A DNA stretch of 64,000 bases from the NCBI RefSeq assembly GCF_003129565.1, contig NZ_QETF01000001.1:1-64000 (forward strand). Direction: 5' to 3'. Shown piece after piece: positions 26,481-35,381 of this stretch (positions within the stretch are counted from its first letter, which is position 1; every line of letters begins with the position of its first letter). The notes beneath the pieces were generated by a model. That model ran no database searches, had not been told where the DNA came from, and saw only the letters and a list, made by a program, of their open reading frames with translations. Source of the stretch: Salibaculum griseiflavum. Its GTDB lineage: Bacteria; Pseudomonadota; Alphaproteobacteria; Rhodobacterales; Rhodobacteraceae. Both the position numbers and the translations under genes were made by a program.

Positions 26481-28883
26481 TCAGGGGGTTGCCATGGTGG
26501 CGGAATGGAGATCCCGAAGCGTGAAACGCGCGGTGGCGTCCGGATCATCGGGGATGAATGTGATACGCGCCGGGTGGCCGGGCAGAACCGGAACGGCATT
26601 GTCCGAGAAGCGCCCCGGTATGTCGGCTTCGACCGTCGCGAAAAGTGCAAGAGCCCCGGACCGGATGGTCAGCGCATTGCCGTCGCGTTCAAGTTCCAAA
26701 CCGGGGTCGATCAGATCATAGGACTTGTACGGATGCGGCGCAAAGAGGTCCGCGCCGTGTTCCGCCTCGCTGTGCCAATCGAAGTGCAGCATCTCGCCCT
26801 CGCCCAAGGCGCTGCGCGGGATGGACAGCACGTCCTCGGCACGGGTATTGACCTCGATCACGCGTTGCGCCACCTCGCGGGTTTCGCCCGACAGGGCAAC
26901 GGCACGGGCCGTCACGGTCAGGGTCACCGGGTCCGGCCGGTCATTCACGGCCCGCAGGGTGATCGTCTCGTCACCCGGCACGGCCACAACGGTGACAGGT
27001 GCGTAGAAGCGCCGCGCCGCGTAGTGCAGCATCTTCCAGCCGCCGCCGTAATCGAGCGACGACCAGGAGCAGACCGGCCATGTGTCATTGAGCTGCCAGT
27101 AGAGCGTGCCCATGCAATGGGGTTTGAGACCGCGCCAATGGGTGACGGCCGTCTTGATCGCCTCGGCCTGCTGGATCTGGGAGAGCCAGACGAAATCCTC
27201 GAACCGTTCCGGCCAGCGGAAATAGCGAAACATGGTTTCCGCGATGCGGGCGTTGCCGCCGGCATTCTTCTGGTGGCTTTCGAAGACCGGGCTGGCGATA
27301 TTGCGGTCTGCGGGGTCGGTGAAGGTCTCGATCACCGGCATCGAGGGGTAGGACTGGAAACCGAATTCCGAGCAGAAGCGCGGTTTCACATCGCGGTAAT
27401 GGTCGAAATCCCGGCCCTCGTGCCAGACCGACCAGAAATGCATGTCGCCCTGGCCGTCCACATGCCAGCCGTCGCGGAAATCCATGGGGCCGAGGGACGG
27501 AGAAGAGGGCCACCAATTCGCGTCCGGATCGGTTTCCTTCAACGCGGTTTCGATGGTGCGGTTCAATCGGTCGTAATTCACCAGGTAGCGGTCGCGATTG
27601 TCGCGGCTTTCTGGGAACCAGTCGAGCGCCCCGACCAGTTCGTTATCGCCGCACCAAAGCGCGAGGCAGGCGTGATGTTGAAGGCGTGCGACGTTCTCGC
27701 GGACTTCCTCGCGGACGTTTTCAAGGAAATCGTCGGTCGACGGGTAGAGCGAGCAGGCAAACATGAAGTCCTGCCAGACCATCAGGCCCAGCTCGTCACA
27801 GGCCTCGTAAAAGCTGTCCGGCTCATATCGCCCGCCACCCCAGACGCGGATCATGTTCATATGCGCGTCGGCCGCCGATTGCAGCAATGCGCGCGTCTTC
27901 TCAGGCGTGATCCGTCCGTGCAGGGCATCGGCGGGAATCCAGTTGGCGCCTTTGGCGAAGACATCCACGCCATTCACACGGAACCCGAACGAGGCGCCGG
28001 CCTCATCTTCCGCCGTGATCAGTTCGATCTGGCGCAGGCCAATGCGGCGTCGGATCTCTTGCGTGCCGCAGGTGATCGACAGGTCATAAAGGGGCTGATC
28101 CCCCATCCCGTTCGGCCACCACAGCTCGGGTTCCTTGATCTCGAAATGCTGTGCGAACCGCTTTTCACCATCCGTGGCGAAAAGGGCGAGTTCCTTTTCC
28201 TGACCAGCGAAACGCACCCAGACGGTTTCGTCGGCATAGGCTGCTGCGTCCAGCATGACCCAGACATTGGCCACCCCGTCTTCGATTTGCTGACGAACTT
28301 GCACGGCGTTGATCCGCGTCGCGCGTGCGGGTTCCAATCGGATATCCCCGACGATCCCGAAAGGCGCGAGGGCAATGTTCCAGTCCCAGCCGAAATCGCA
28401 CTGGACTTTCCGCAGCATGTTGCCATTCGGGATCGGGTTGTTGTCCGTGGAATAGGGGATGCGGAACGGCTGCGCCGCCTGCCTCAGCGCGCCTTCACGG
28501 ACAGGCGACCGGAAGGTGATCTCAATCTCGTTTTCACCCTGCCGGACGAGGGTGGACAATGGCCAGCGATGGGTGCGGTGCACATTGTCCGCGGCGATGA
28601 TCAGCGCACCGTTCCACCGAACCTCGGCAACCGTATCCAATCCCTCGATGACCAGCTCGACATCGGTGTCGGTCAAATCGACCGTCCTGCGCAGCACCCA
28701 GTCGCGTTCGCTAATCCAGCGCAGTGCGTATTCATTCCGGCCCCAGTAGGGGTCGGAAATCAGAGCGGCTTGCTCCAGCGCGGTCACGCCGTCACCGGGG
28801 ATGGCCATGTCACAGGCATAGTCCCCGGTTTCGTCGGTCAGCTGCCAGAGCCCCGCAAGGAAAATGTCGGTCGGGGCGGTCAT
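26481..28883 (-). CDS. GH2 beta-mannosidase
   Basis: Glycoside hydrolase family 2 exo-enzyme of 800 residues that releases mannose from the non-reducing end of beta-mannosides. Order: jelly-roll sugar-binding domain (about 1-170), immunoglobulin-like domain (about 175-270), then a TIM barrel with GVDVFAKGANWIPADAL (about 290-306), WGGGRYEPDSFYEACDELGLMVWQDFMFAC (about 334-363), acid/base Glu in LWCGDNELVG (about 408) and nucleophile Glu in CSEFGFQSYPS (about 508). No signal peptide, so hydrolysis is cytoplasmic on substrate imported by the adjacent ABC system. The specificity call rests on the mannosidase-type catalytic surroundings; a related beta-hexoside cannot be excluded. Confidence 0.88.
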   Translation of the reverse strand: MTAPTDIFLAGLWQLTDETGDYACDMAIPGDGVTALEQAALISDPYWGRNEYALRWISERDWVLRRTVDLTDTDVELVIEGLDTVAEVRWNGALIIAADNVHRTHRWPLSTLVRQGENEIEITFRSPVREGALRQAAQPFRIPYSTDNNPIPNGNMLRKVQCDFGWDWNIALAPFGIVGDIRLEPARATRINAVQVRQQIEDGVANVWVMLDAAAYADETVWVRFAGQEKELALFATDGEKRFAQHFEIKEPELWWPNGMGDQPLYDLSITCGTQEIRRRIGLRQIELITAEDEAGASFGFRVNGVDVFAKGANWIPADALHGRITPEKTRALLQSAADAHMNMIRVWGGGRYEPDSFYEACDELGLMVWQDFMFACSLYPSTDDFLENVREEVRENVARLQHHACLALWCGDNELVGALDWFPESRDNRDRYLVNYDRLNRTIETALKETDPDANWWPSSPSLGPMDFRDGWHVDGQGDMHFWSVWHEGRDFDHYRDVKPRFCSEFGFQSYPSMPVIETFTDPADRNIASPVFESHQKNAGGNARIAETMFRYFRWPERFEDFVWLSQIQQAEAIKTAVTHWRGLKPHCMGTLYWQLNDTWPVCSWSSLDYGGGWKMLHYAARRFYAPVTVVAVPGDETITLRAVNDRPDPVTLTVTARAVALSGETREVAQRVIEVNTRAEDVLSIPRSALGEGEMLHFDWHSEAEHGADLFAPHPYKSYDLIDPGLELERDGNALTIRSGALALFATVEADIPGRFSDNAVPVLPGHPARITFIPDDPDATARFTLRDLHSATMATP

Positions 28884-28887
28884 TGGA

Positions 28888-29970
28888 TCAAAGTCGGTCT
28901 TCGGTCTTGGGGTCGAACAGGGAGATCCGTGTCAGGTTGAAGCCAATGGTGATCTCGTCACCTGATTTCACATGCGCCTGGCCATCCATGCGGAACCGGA
29001 ACGGGTGCCCTTCCAGCGAGGTCCAGACCAGCGTGTCGGCGCCCATCGGCTCCACCAGATCGGCCTTGACCTTGGCTGTCATGTCGGCGCTGGGCAGCAT
29101 GTCGTCGGTCAGGACATGTTCCGGCCGCACGCCCAGGATCGCGGCCCCGTCATGGGCCCCGCCGGACATGTAGTCATAGTCGCCCACGGGCACGCTCAGA
29201 TCTCCGGAGGTGAAGGTGTTCCCGGCGATATTCCCTTCGATGAAATTCATCGCCGGGGAGCCGATGAAGCCGGCAACATATAGGTTGCGCGGGCGGTTAT
29301 AGATCTCGGCCGGGCTGTCCAGCTGCATGATCTTGCCGTCCTTCATGATCGCGATCCGGTCCGCCAGGGTCATGGCCTCGACCTGGTCGTGCGTCACGTA
29401 GATCATCGTGTTGTCCAGCTGTTCGTGCAGCCGCTTGAGTTCGACCCGCAGGTCGGCGCGCAGCTTGGCATCGAGGTTCGACAGCGGTTCGTCGAACAGG
29501 AAGACGTCCACATCGCGGACTAGGGCGCGGCCTATGGCGACGCGCTGACGCTGGCCGCCCGAGAGGGCGCCGGGCTTGCGATCCAGCAGCGGCTCGATCT
29601 GAAGGATTTCAGAGGCACGCTTCACCCGCTCTTCGATTTCGGGCTTGGGCATACGGGCATTCTTGAGGCCGAAGGACAGGTTCCCGCGCACCGTCATCTG
29701 CGGGTAAAGCGCGTAGGACTGGAACACCATTCCGATACCGCGTTCGTTGGGTTCCTTCCAGGTCACGTTGTGGCCCTTGATGAAGATCTGCCCGCCGGTC
29801 ACCTCCAGAAGGCCCGCGATACAGTTGAGCAGGGTCGACTTGCCGCAGCCCGACGACCCAAGCAGCACAAGGAATTCACCGTCATGGATGTCGAGGTCGA
29901 GGTTCTGGAGAACCTTCACCGCGCCGAAGGACAGATCGAGATTGCGGATTTCTACGGAGTTCTTGGTCAT
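28888..29970 (-). CDS. ugpC: CUT1 sugar ABC transporter ATPase (UgpC/MalK-type)
   Basis: Cytoplasmic ATPase of a carbohydrate importer, 360 residues. Walker A GSSGCGKST (about 39-47), Q-loop FQSYALYPQMTVRGN, signature LSGGQRQRVAIGRALV (about 137-152), Walker B VFLFDEPLSNLDAKLR and H-loop YVTHDQVEAMTLADR, then a C-terminal TOBE/MalK regulatory domain (about 240-360). UgpC-like ATPases are often shared among several CUT1 systems. It sits between the permeases and the mannosidase in one unit, 3 bp and 4 bp from its neighbours. Confidence 0.93.
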   Translation of the reverse strand: MTKNSVEIRNLDLSFGAVKVLQNLDLDIHDGEFLVLLGSSGCGKSTLLNCIAGLLEVTGGQIFIKGHNVTWKEPNERGIGMVFQSYALYPQMTVRGNLSFGLKNARMPKPEIEERVKRASEILQIEPLLDRKPGALSGGQRQRVAIGRALVRDVDVFLFDEPLSNLDAKLRADLRVELKRLHEQLDNTMIYVTHDQVEAMTLADRIAIMKDGKIMQLDSPAEIYNRPRNLYVAGFIGSPAMNFIEGNIAGNTFTSGDLSVPVGDYDYMSGGAHDGAAILGVRPEHVLTDDMLPSADMTAKVKADLVEPMGADTLVWTSLEGHPFRFRMDGQAHVKSGDEITIGFNLTRISLFDPKTEDRL

Positions 29971-29973
29971 TGC

Positions 29974-30873
29974 TTATCCCTTGACGGCCCCGGCGGCGAT
30001 GCCGCGGACAAAGAGTTTCCCAGAGAAGAAATAGACGGTCAGCGGCACCAGCCCGGTCAGAAGGGTGGCGGCCATGTTGACGTTGTATTCCTGAACGCCC
30101 TGGACGGAGTTGACGATGTTGTTGAGCTGCACGGTCATCGGATAGTTTTCGGGCCGGGTGTAGACGACGCCGAAGAGGAAATCGTTCCAGATGCCCGTGA
30201 CCTGGATGATCATCGAGACCACGAAGATCGGCAGCGACATGGGCAGGATGATGAACACGAAGATGCGCCAGAACCCGGCACCATCGACGCGCGCGGCCTT
30301 GAACAGTTCTTCCGGCAGGGTCACGAAGTAATTGCGGAACAGCAGCACGTTGATCGGCATGCCAAAGATCGTGTGCACCACGACCAGACCGGTCAGGGAG
30401 CCATAGAGGCCCAGCTCACGCAGCACGATCACCACCGGATACAGAAGCACCTGGTAGGGGATGAAAGCCCCGAGCAGCAGGATGGCAAAGAAGATCTCGG
30501 ATCCTTTGAAGCGCCACATGGACAGCACGTAGCCGGTGATCGAGGCGATCGAGACAGAGACCAGAACCGACGGGATCAGGATACGTACCGAGTTCCAGAA
30601 CCCGCGGCTAAGGCCATCGCAGTTGATGCCGGTGCAGGCCTCGGCCCAGGCCTTGACCCAGGGCTGGAAGGTGACTTCGACCGGCGGGGAAAAGATGTTG
30701 CCCAACCGGATCTCGGGCATGCCTTTCAGCGAGGTCACGATCATCACGTAAAGCGGCAGCAGGTAGTAAAGGCTGACCACGATCAGCGTGCCGTAGAGCA
30801 TGATGTTGCGGGGCGAGAGTGCCTTCTTGGGGCGCGGGCCGGTGGGGCCGGTCAGGGTGGCGGTATCAGTCAT
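29974..30873 (-). CDS. CUT1 sugar ABC transporter permease (MalG-type)
   Basis: Inner-membrane subunit of 299 residues with six predicted spans. The EAA coupling motif LFKAARVDGAGFWRIFVFIILP (about 189-210) contacts the ATPase. The N-terminal first span is YGTLIVVSLYYLLPLYVMIVTSL, and the protein ends FVRGIAAGAVKG, the classical MalG-like terminus. Its start overlaps the upstream permease by 8 bp, so the two membrane subunits are coupled. Confidence 0.92.
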   Translation of the reverse strand: MTDTATLTGPTGPRPKKALSPRNIMLYGTLIVVSLYYLLPLYVMIVTSLKGMPEIRLGNIFSPPVEVTFQPWVKAWAEACTGINCDGLSRGFWNSVRILIPSVLVSVSIASITGYVLSMWRFKGSEIFFAILLLGAFIPYQVLLYPVVIVLRELGLYGSLTGLVVVHTIFGMPINVLLFRNYFVTLPEELFKAARVDGAGFWRIFVFIILPMSLPIFVVSMIIQVTGIWNDFLFGVVYTRPENYPMTVQLNNIVNSVQGVQEYNVNMAATLLTGLVPLTVYFFSGKLFVRGIAAGAVKG

Positions 30874-31783
30874 TTTTCTTCCCCCGGAATTGCAGCAGCG
30901 CCCACGGGATCAGGATGATCGCGACAGTCACCAGCATCATGGTCGAGGCGGCAAAGCCCTGGCCGAGGTTTTGGCGTGTGAACAGCGTGTCGTAGACGAA
31001 TTTGGCGGGCACCTCGGACGAAATGCCGGGTCCGCCGCTGGTCATGGCGACGACCAGATCATAAAGCTTCACGATCCCCGAGGTGACCAGAACGAGTGCT
31101 GTGATGAACACCGGCTTCAGCATCGGGATGATGATCACGACATAGGTTTTCCATGCCGGAATCCCGTCGACGCGGCTGGCTTTCCAGATGTCTTCGTCAA
31201 TGCCGCGCAAACCGGCCAGCAGGATGACCATGATCAACCCTGTCCCCTGCCACAGGCCCGCGATGAGCAGGCCGATCATCACCTTGCTGGAATCGTAGAG
31301 CGGATCGAAGGTGAAACTTTCGAAGCCCAGACCGCGGACAATCGACTGAACGCCGAATTCCGGGTTCAGGATCCATTGCCAGACCAGTCCGGTGACGATG
31401 AAGCTCAGCGCGAAGGGGTAGAGAAGGATTGTGCGAAACGTGTCCTCGAACCGGATCTTGCGATCCAGAAGCGCGGCCAGAAGGAACCCCAGCGCAAAGG
31501 TGAGGATCAACGAAGCGATCCCGAAGACGGCGAGGTTCTCGATCGAAACGAGCCAGCGCCGGGTCGACCAGAGTCGTTCATATTGCTCCAGCCCGACCCA
31601 GTTCAATCTTGGCAGCAGGCCTGAATCCGTGAACGAATAGACGATTGTCCAAATCGTGCCCCCGACAAAGATCCCGACCGAGACAAGGATCATCGGTATA
31701 GCTGCGATCTTGGACCAAAGGTTTCGGAAAAGGCGTATGGGGCGTTTGTCCGGCCCTGCCGGGGCGTGTTCAGCGCTGCTCAT
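30866..31783 (-). CDS. CUT1 sugar ABC transporter permease (MalF-type)
   Basis: Partner inner-membrane subunit, 305 residues, about six spans: first span IAAIPMILVSVGIFVGGTIW (about 27-46), then a periplasmic loop and the EAA loop IDEDIWKASRVDGIPAWKTYVVIIIP (about 193-218). The gene follows the binding-protein gene after a 90-bp gap that contains a terminator-like hairpin, so permease expression is probably attenuated relative to the binding protein. Confidence 0.92.
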   Translation of the reverse strand: MSSAEHAPAGPDKRPIRLFRNLWSKIAAIPMILVSVGIFVGGTIWTIVYSFTDSGLLPRLNWVGLEQYERLWSTRRWLVSIENLAVFGIASLILTFALGFLLAALLDRKIRFEDTFRTILLYPFALSFIVTGLVWQWILNPEFGVQSIVRGLGFESFTFDPLYDSSKVMIGLLIAGLWQGTGLIMVILLAGLRGIDEDIWKASRVDGIPAWKTYVVIIIPMLKPVFITALVLVTSGIVKLYDLVVAMTSGGPGISSEVPAKFVYDTLFTRQNLGQGFAASTMMLVTVAIILIPWALLQFRGKKND

Positions 31784-31828
31784 AAGGGTCTCCTTCCCGG
31801 TCCAGATCGATGGGACCAGAGTGTCGTG

Positions 31829-31866
31829 AAAAAGGCCCGGCCAACTTGTTTGACCGGGCCCCTTTT
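31829..31866 (-). terminator. intra-operon attenuating terminator after binding-protein gene
   Basis: Minus-strand GGCCCGG (31854-31860) pairs with CCGGGCC (31834-31840) around a 13-nt loop, followed by TTTTT (31829-31833) and preceded by AAAAGG. It lies 8 bp after the binding-protein stop and before the permease genes, the usual means of making excess binding protein while allowing partial read-through. Confidence 0.8.
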
Positions 31867-31873
31867 CAGCGGA

Positions 31874-33106
31874 TCAGTTCGCGCTTGCGATGATGTCGGC
31901 GTAGCGCGCCTGTGCGTCTTCGGCAGTGTAGGACGGATCGCTCCAGAACTCGGCCATCAGGTCCTCGATCTGGCCCTGCACGTCGGGCGTCAGGGCCATG
32001 TCGCCCGAGGGCAGGATGTTGCCGTTGGCGAGGATGTCCAGACCCTTGCGCATGCAGTCGTTTGCGGCTTCGAGGTCGACATCGCCGCGAACAGGCAGCG
32101 ACCCTTTCTTGAGGTTGAAGTCCACCTGGACTTCGGGCGAGACCAGCAACGCAGCAAGTTCAAGCTGTGCGGCTGTGATCTCGGGGTCGTCGTTCTTGGG
32201 GAAATAGAACGCGTCGCCGCCGGTATCGAGAACCTGCGTCTCGCCCAGGCCCGGCAGGCAGGTGTAGTCCTCGCCGGCGACTTGGCCGGCCACCTGGAAT
32301 TCACCCTGCGCCCAGTCGCCCATGATCTGACCGCCGGCCTGGCCGGTGATCACCATGTTGGTGGCGAGGTTCCAGTCCCCGACATTGGTGTCGGCGGCGA
32401 GATCGCGGGCCGCCACGGCGGCTTCGAAGACACGCTGGTAGGCAGGGCCAGCGGCCACCTCGGCATCGAGGTCGATATTGACGGCGCGCCATGCCTCTTC
32501 CCCGGCCAGCGCGATGGCCATGACGCCGAAGGCGCCGGACTGTTGCCAGGCCTGTTCACCCATGGCCAGGGGCACGATGCCCTGTTCCTGCAACGCGGGG
32601 GCAGCGGCAACGAATTCGTCCCAGTTGGTGGGCACATCGACGCCAGCCTGTTCGTAGGCGTCATGCGACAGCCACAGCCACTGCCAGGAATGGATGTTCA
32701 GCGGGGCGCAGTAGACCCGCCCATCGATGGTGCAGGCATCCAGCAGCGAGACCGGCTTGACGATTTCGCGCCAGTTCTGTGCCTCGGCGACTTCCGTCAG
32801 ATCCTGCATCAGGCCAGCCTCGACCAGTTCCTCGGCCTGGCGGCCGTGGTTGAACTGGGTGGCGCCCATCGGGTCACCGCCGGTGATGCGCGAGATCATG
32901 ATCGGGCGGGCGGTGCCGCCGGACCCGGCGATGGCGCCGTCGACCCAGGTGTGGTCGGTTTGTTCATTGAAGGCCTTGGCCAGTTCCGAAACCGCGGCCG
33001 CCTCGCCGCCCGAGGTCCACCAATGGGTCACCTCCAGTTCGACGGCGCCCACACTGGTTGCGCTAACAATCGCGGATGCGGACAAGAGTTTTGTGGTCAG
33101 TTTCAC
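31874..33106 (-). CDS. CUT1 extracellular solute-binding protein
   Basis: Periplasmic sugar-binding protein (family 1), 410 residues, which delivers the substrate to the permeases. Signal peptide TTKLLSASAIVSATSVGA (cleavage about residue 21), then VELEVTHWWTSGGEAAAVSELAKAFN, typical of glycoside-binding members. Several Trp residues (HTWVDG, WQWLWLSHDAYE, EQAWQQSGAF) could stack on sugar rings. First gene of the operon, facing the divergent LacI regulator, with two LacI-type operators upstream of it. The ligand is probably a mannoside or short manno-oligosaccharide given the linked mannosidase. Confidence 0.92.
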   Translation of the reverse strand: MKLTTKLLSASAIVSATSVGAVELEVTHWWTSGGEAAAVSELAKAFNEQTDHTWVDGAIAGSGGTARPIMISRITGGDPMGATQFNHGRQAEELVEAGLMQDLTEVAEAQNWREIVKPVSLLDACTIDGRVYCAPLNIHSWQWLWLSHDAYEQAGVDVPTNWDEFVAAAPALQEQGIVPLAMGEQAWQQSGAFGVMAIALAGEEAWRAVNIDLDAEVAAGPAYQRVFEAAVAARDLAADTNVGDWNLATNMVITGQAGGQIMGDWAQGEFQVAGQVAGEDYTCLPGLGETQVLDTGGDAFYFPKNDDPEITAAQLELAALLVSPEVQVDFNLKKGSLPVRGDVDLEAANDCMRKGLDILANGNILPSGDMALTPDVQGQIEDLMAEFWSDPSYTAEDAQARYADIIASAN

Positions 33107-33124
33107 GATTTGATCCTCCCTGAT

Positions 33125-33140
33125 TCTAAATCGTTGTAGA
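33125..33140. promoter_or_regulatory. LacI-type operator, site 1
   Basis: TCTAAATCGTTGTAGA is an imperfect 16-bp palindrome (6 of 8 positions symmetric) centred on CG, the form bound by LacI/GalR dimers. It lies 18 bp upstream of the binding-protein start. Confidence 0.7.
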
Positions 33141-33144
33141 ATTC

Positions 33145-33160
33145 CCTATAACGTTTTAGT
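33145..33160. promoter_or_regulatory. LacI-type operator, site 2
   Basis: CCTATAACGTTTTAGT is a second 16-bp imperfect palindrome centred on CG, sharing the pattern CTAnAACGTTnTAG with site 1. The two centres are exactly 20 bp apart, about two helical turns, so two dimers would bind the same DNA face in the divergent promoter. Confidence 0.7.
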
Positions 33161-33296
33161 AAGACCTGACAAGACAGTTTTTGGCGATTCTACCGCGTCT
33201 CTGGATCTTTTCGTGACTGACGGAAAGGGACCTGTTTTGCATTGCCGGTCGATGTGGACTAGGGGCTTTGCCGATCTGTCTAAGGGAGGAATGAAG

Positions 33297-34316
33297 GTGG
33301 TCGAACAACCGACGGGCACCAAGCCAACGCTAAAGACGATTGCAAGCATGGCAGGTCTGGCCGTGCCCACGGTCAGTCGCGCCCTGAGCGATGCGCCGGA
33401 TATCGGCGCGGACACCAAGGCGCTGGTGCGCAAGATCGCACGCGAGGTCGGCTATGTGCCCAACCGTGCGGGCGTGCGTCTCCGCACCGGGCGCACCAAT
33501 GTCATCAGCCTGGTGATGTCCACCGAACACGACATGATGAACCACACCGCGCGTCTTATAACGTCGCTGGCGGGCGGGTTGCGCAACACGGCCTTTCACA
33601 TGATCGTCACGCCGTTTTTCCCTGACGAAGACCCGATGAAGGCGATTCGCTACATCGTGGAGACACAATCCGCGGACGCGGTCGTTTTCAATCAGGTGCA
33701 GCCCGAAGATCCGCGCGTTGACTACCTTATGGAGCGTGGCTTTCCGTTCGCCGCCCACGGGCGAAGCAACCGCGCGTCGGAACACGCCTATTACGATTAT
33801 GACAACCACGCCTTCGCCAGCCTCGGCGTGGATGCCCTCGCCGATCGGGGCCGTCGGTCCCTGATCCTCGTCGCGCCCCCTGCGGCCCATGCCTATTCCA
33901 GTCACATGAAGGCGGGCGCGACCGAGCAGTCGGCGGCCCGTGGGGTCGATTTCCGGGTCGTCCAGCGGGTCGACAGTGATAGTGGCGGCGAAGCGATCCG
34001 CGCCAAGGTATCAGAAATCCTGAAGGAACGCCCCGAGACCGACGGCATCATCTGCGGCAGCACGACGGGGGCGATGGCCTGTGTCGGCGCGATCGAGGCG
34101 AATCGCCGTGTTTTGGGGCAGGACATCGACATCTTCTCGAAAGAGGCGTTGCCGTTCCTGCGCTATTTCCGGCGCGACATCATCTCGGTCCATGAAAACG
34201 TGGCCAAGGCCGGGGATTTCCTGGCGCGGGCCGCGATGCAGGCCATCAAGGATCCATCGGCGCCGCCCATGCAGATGCTGGAAGTGCCGACCAAAGAGCA
34301 GATCACACAGGGATAA
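33297..34316 (+). CDS. LacI-family transcriptional regulator of the glycoside locus
   Basis: DNA-binding repressor or sensor of 339 residues. The N-terminal helix-turn-helix with hinge is clear: LKTIASMAGLAVPTVSRALSDAPDIGADTKALVRKIAREVGYVPNRA. A periplasmic-binding-protein-like effector domain follows (about 65-339). The start is uncertain: GGGAGG ends 7 nt before GTG at 33297, but only 1 nt before ATG at 33291, so GTG is better placed. It is divergent from the transport operon and cotranscribed with the isomerase and dehydrogenase behind it. The effector is probably a sugar produced by the pathway. Confidence 0.92.
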   Translation: MVEQPTGTKPTLKTIASMAGLAVPTVSRALSDAPDIGADTKALVRKIAREVGYVPNRAGVRLRTGRTNVISLVMSTEHDMMNHTARLITSLAGGLRNTAFHMIVTPFFPDEDPMKAIRYIVETQSADAVVFNQVQPEDPRVDYLMERGFPFAAHGRSNRASEHAYYDYDNHAFASLGVDALADRGRRSLILVAPPAAHAYSSHMKAGATEQSAARGVDFRVVQRVDSDSGGEAIRAKVSEILKERPETDGIICGSTTGAMACVGAIEANRRVLGQDIDIFSKEALPFLRYFRRDIISVHENVAKAGDFLARAAMQAIKDPSAPPMQMLEVPTKEQITQG

Positions 34317-34325
34317 GGAGAGATC

Positions 34326-35381
34326 ATGCCAAGCCAGATCAAGGGGCCGGGGCTATTCCTCGCGCAGTTCGCAGGGGATGAGGCACCGTTTGACAGCCTT
34401 GAAAACATAACCAAATGGGCCGCGGGACTGGGCTACAAGGGCGTTCAGATCCCGACTTTCGATGGGCGCCTTTTCGACCTGGACAAGGCCGCGGAAAGCG
34501 ACGCCTATTGTGACGAGGTCAAGGGTATCTGTGCCGATGCTGGGGTCGAGATCACAGAGCTTTCGACCCATCTGCAGGGCCAGCTTGTCGCGGTGAACCC
34601 CGCCTATGATGTGGCTTTCGATGCTTTCGCACCCGATACCGTTCGCGGCAATCCGAAGGCGCGGCAGGCATGGGCGGTGGACCAGGTCACGAAGGCCGCC
34701 GATGCGTCCCGCCGCCTTGGCCTCGATCACACGGTCAGCTTCTCGGGGTCGCTCGCCTTTCCCTTCCTCTACCCTTGGCCGCAACGTCCCGATGGCCTGA
34801 TCGAAGAGGCCTTCGATGAGTTGGCCCGGCGCTGGCTGCCGATCTTCGACCACTACAAGGACAAGGGCGTCGATATCGGCTTCGAACTGCATCCGGGCGA
34901 AGACCTGTTCGACGGCGCCACATGGGAGATGTTCCTGGATCGCGTGAACGAGCACGAGGCGGCGAAGATCAACTATGACCCCAGCCATTTCCTGCTCCAG
35001 GGGTTGGATTACCTGGCGTTCATCGACCTCTACCATGATCGGATCAACGCCTTTCACGTCAAGGATGCGGAGTTCAATCCCGACGGTCGGCAGGGCGTCT
35101 ATTCGGGCTACCAACCCTGGACCCAGCGCGCAGGCCGTTTCCGGAGCCTTGGCGATGGCCAAGTCGATTTCGCGGGCATCTTCAGCAAGCTCACCCAGTA
35201 TGGCTATGACAGCTGGGCGGTTCTGGAATGGGAATGCTGCATCAAGTCCGCGCAACAGGGCGCGGCCGAAGGGGCACCCTTCATTGCCGCGCATATGATC
35301 GAGCCGCCCGAGAAAGCCTTTGACGATTTCGCAGGCGGCGACCGTGACGAAGCCGCGATCAAGGGGATGCTGGGCCTATGA
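34326..35381 (+). CDS. sugar phosphate isomerase/epimerase (TIM barrel), YcjR-like size
   Basis: Metal-dependent TIM-barrel protein of 351 residues. The four expected metal ligands are visible in order: Glu in IGFELHPGEDLFDG (about 179-192), Asp/His in INYDPSHFLLQGLDY (about 217-231), His in NAFHVKDAEFN (about 240-250) and Glu in AVLEWECC (about 299-306). It is much longer than the 250-residue paralogue in the opposite operon, with inserted loops, so the two probably act on different substrates. Enzymes of this type next to Gfo/Idh dehydrogenases epimerise or cleave 3-keto-sugars. It is 9 bp after lacI and overlaps the next gene by 4 bp. Confidence 0.85.
   Translation: MPSQIKGPGLFLAQFAGDEAPFDSLENITKWAAGLGYKGVQIPTFDGRLFDLDKAAESDAYCDEVKGICADAGVEITELSTHLQGQLVAVNPAYDVAFDAFAPDTVRGNPKARQAWAVDQVTKAADASRRLGLDHTVSFSGSLAFPFLYPWPQRPDGLIEEAFDELARRWLPIFDHYKDKGVDIGFELHPGEDLFDGATWEMFLDRVNEHEAAKINYDPSHFLLQGLDYLAFIDLYHDRINAFHVKDAEFNPDGRQGVYSGYQPWTQRAGRFRSLGDGQVDFAGIFSKLTQYGYDSWAVLEWECCIKSAQQGAAEGAPFIAAHMIEPPEKAFDDFAGGDRDEAAIKGMLGL

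Noticed and set aside
26469-28940. 823-codon plus-strand frame antisense to the beta-mannosidase
   Set aside because: The mannosidase carries its full catalytic motifs on the other strand, and the antisense product is low-complexity and Arg/Gly/Val rich.
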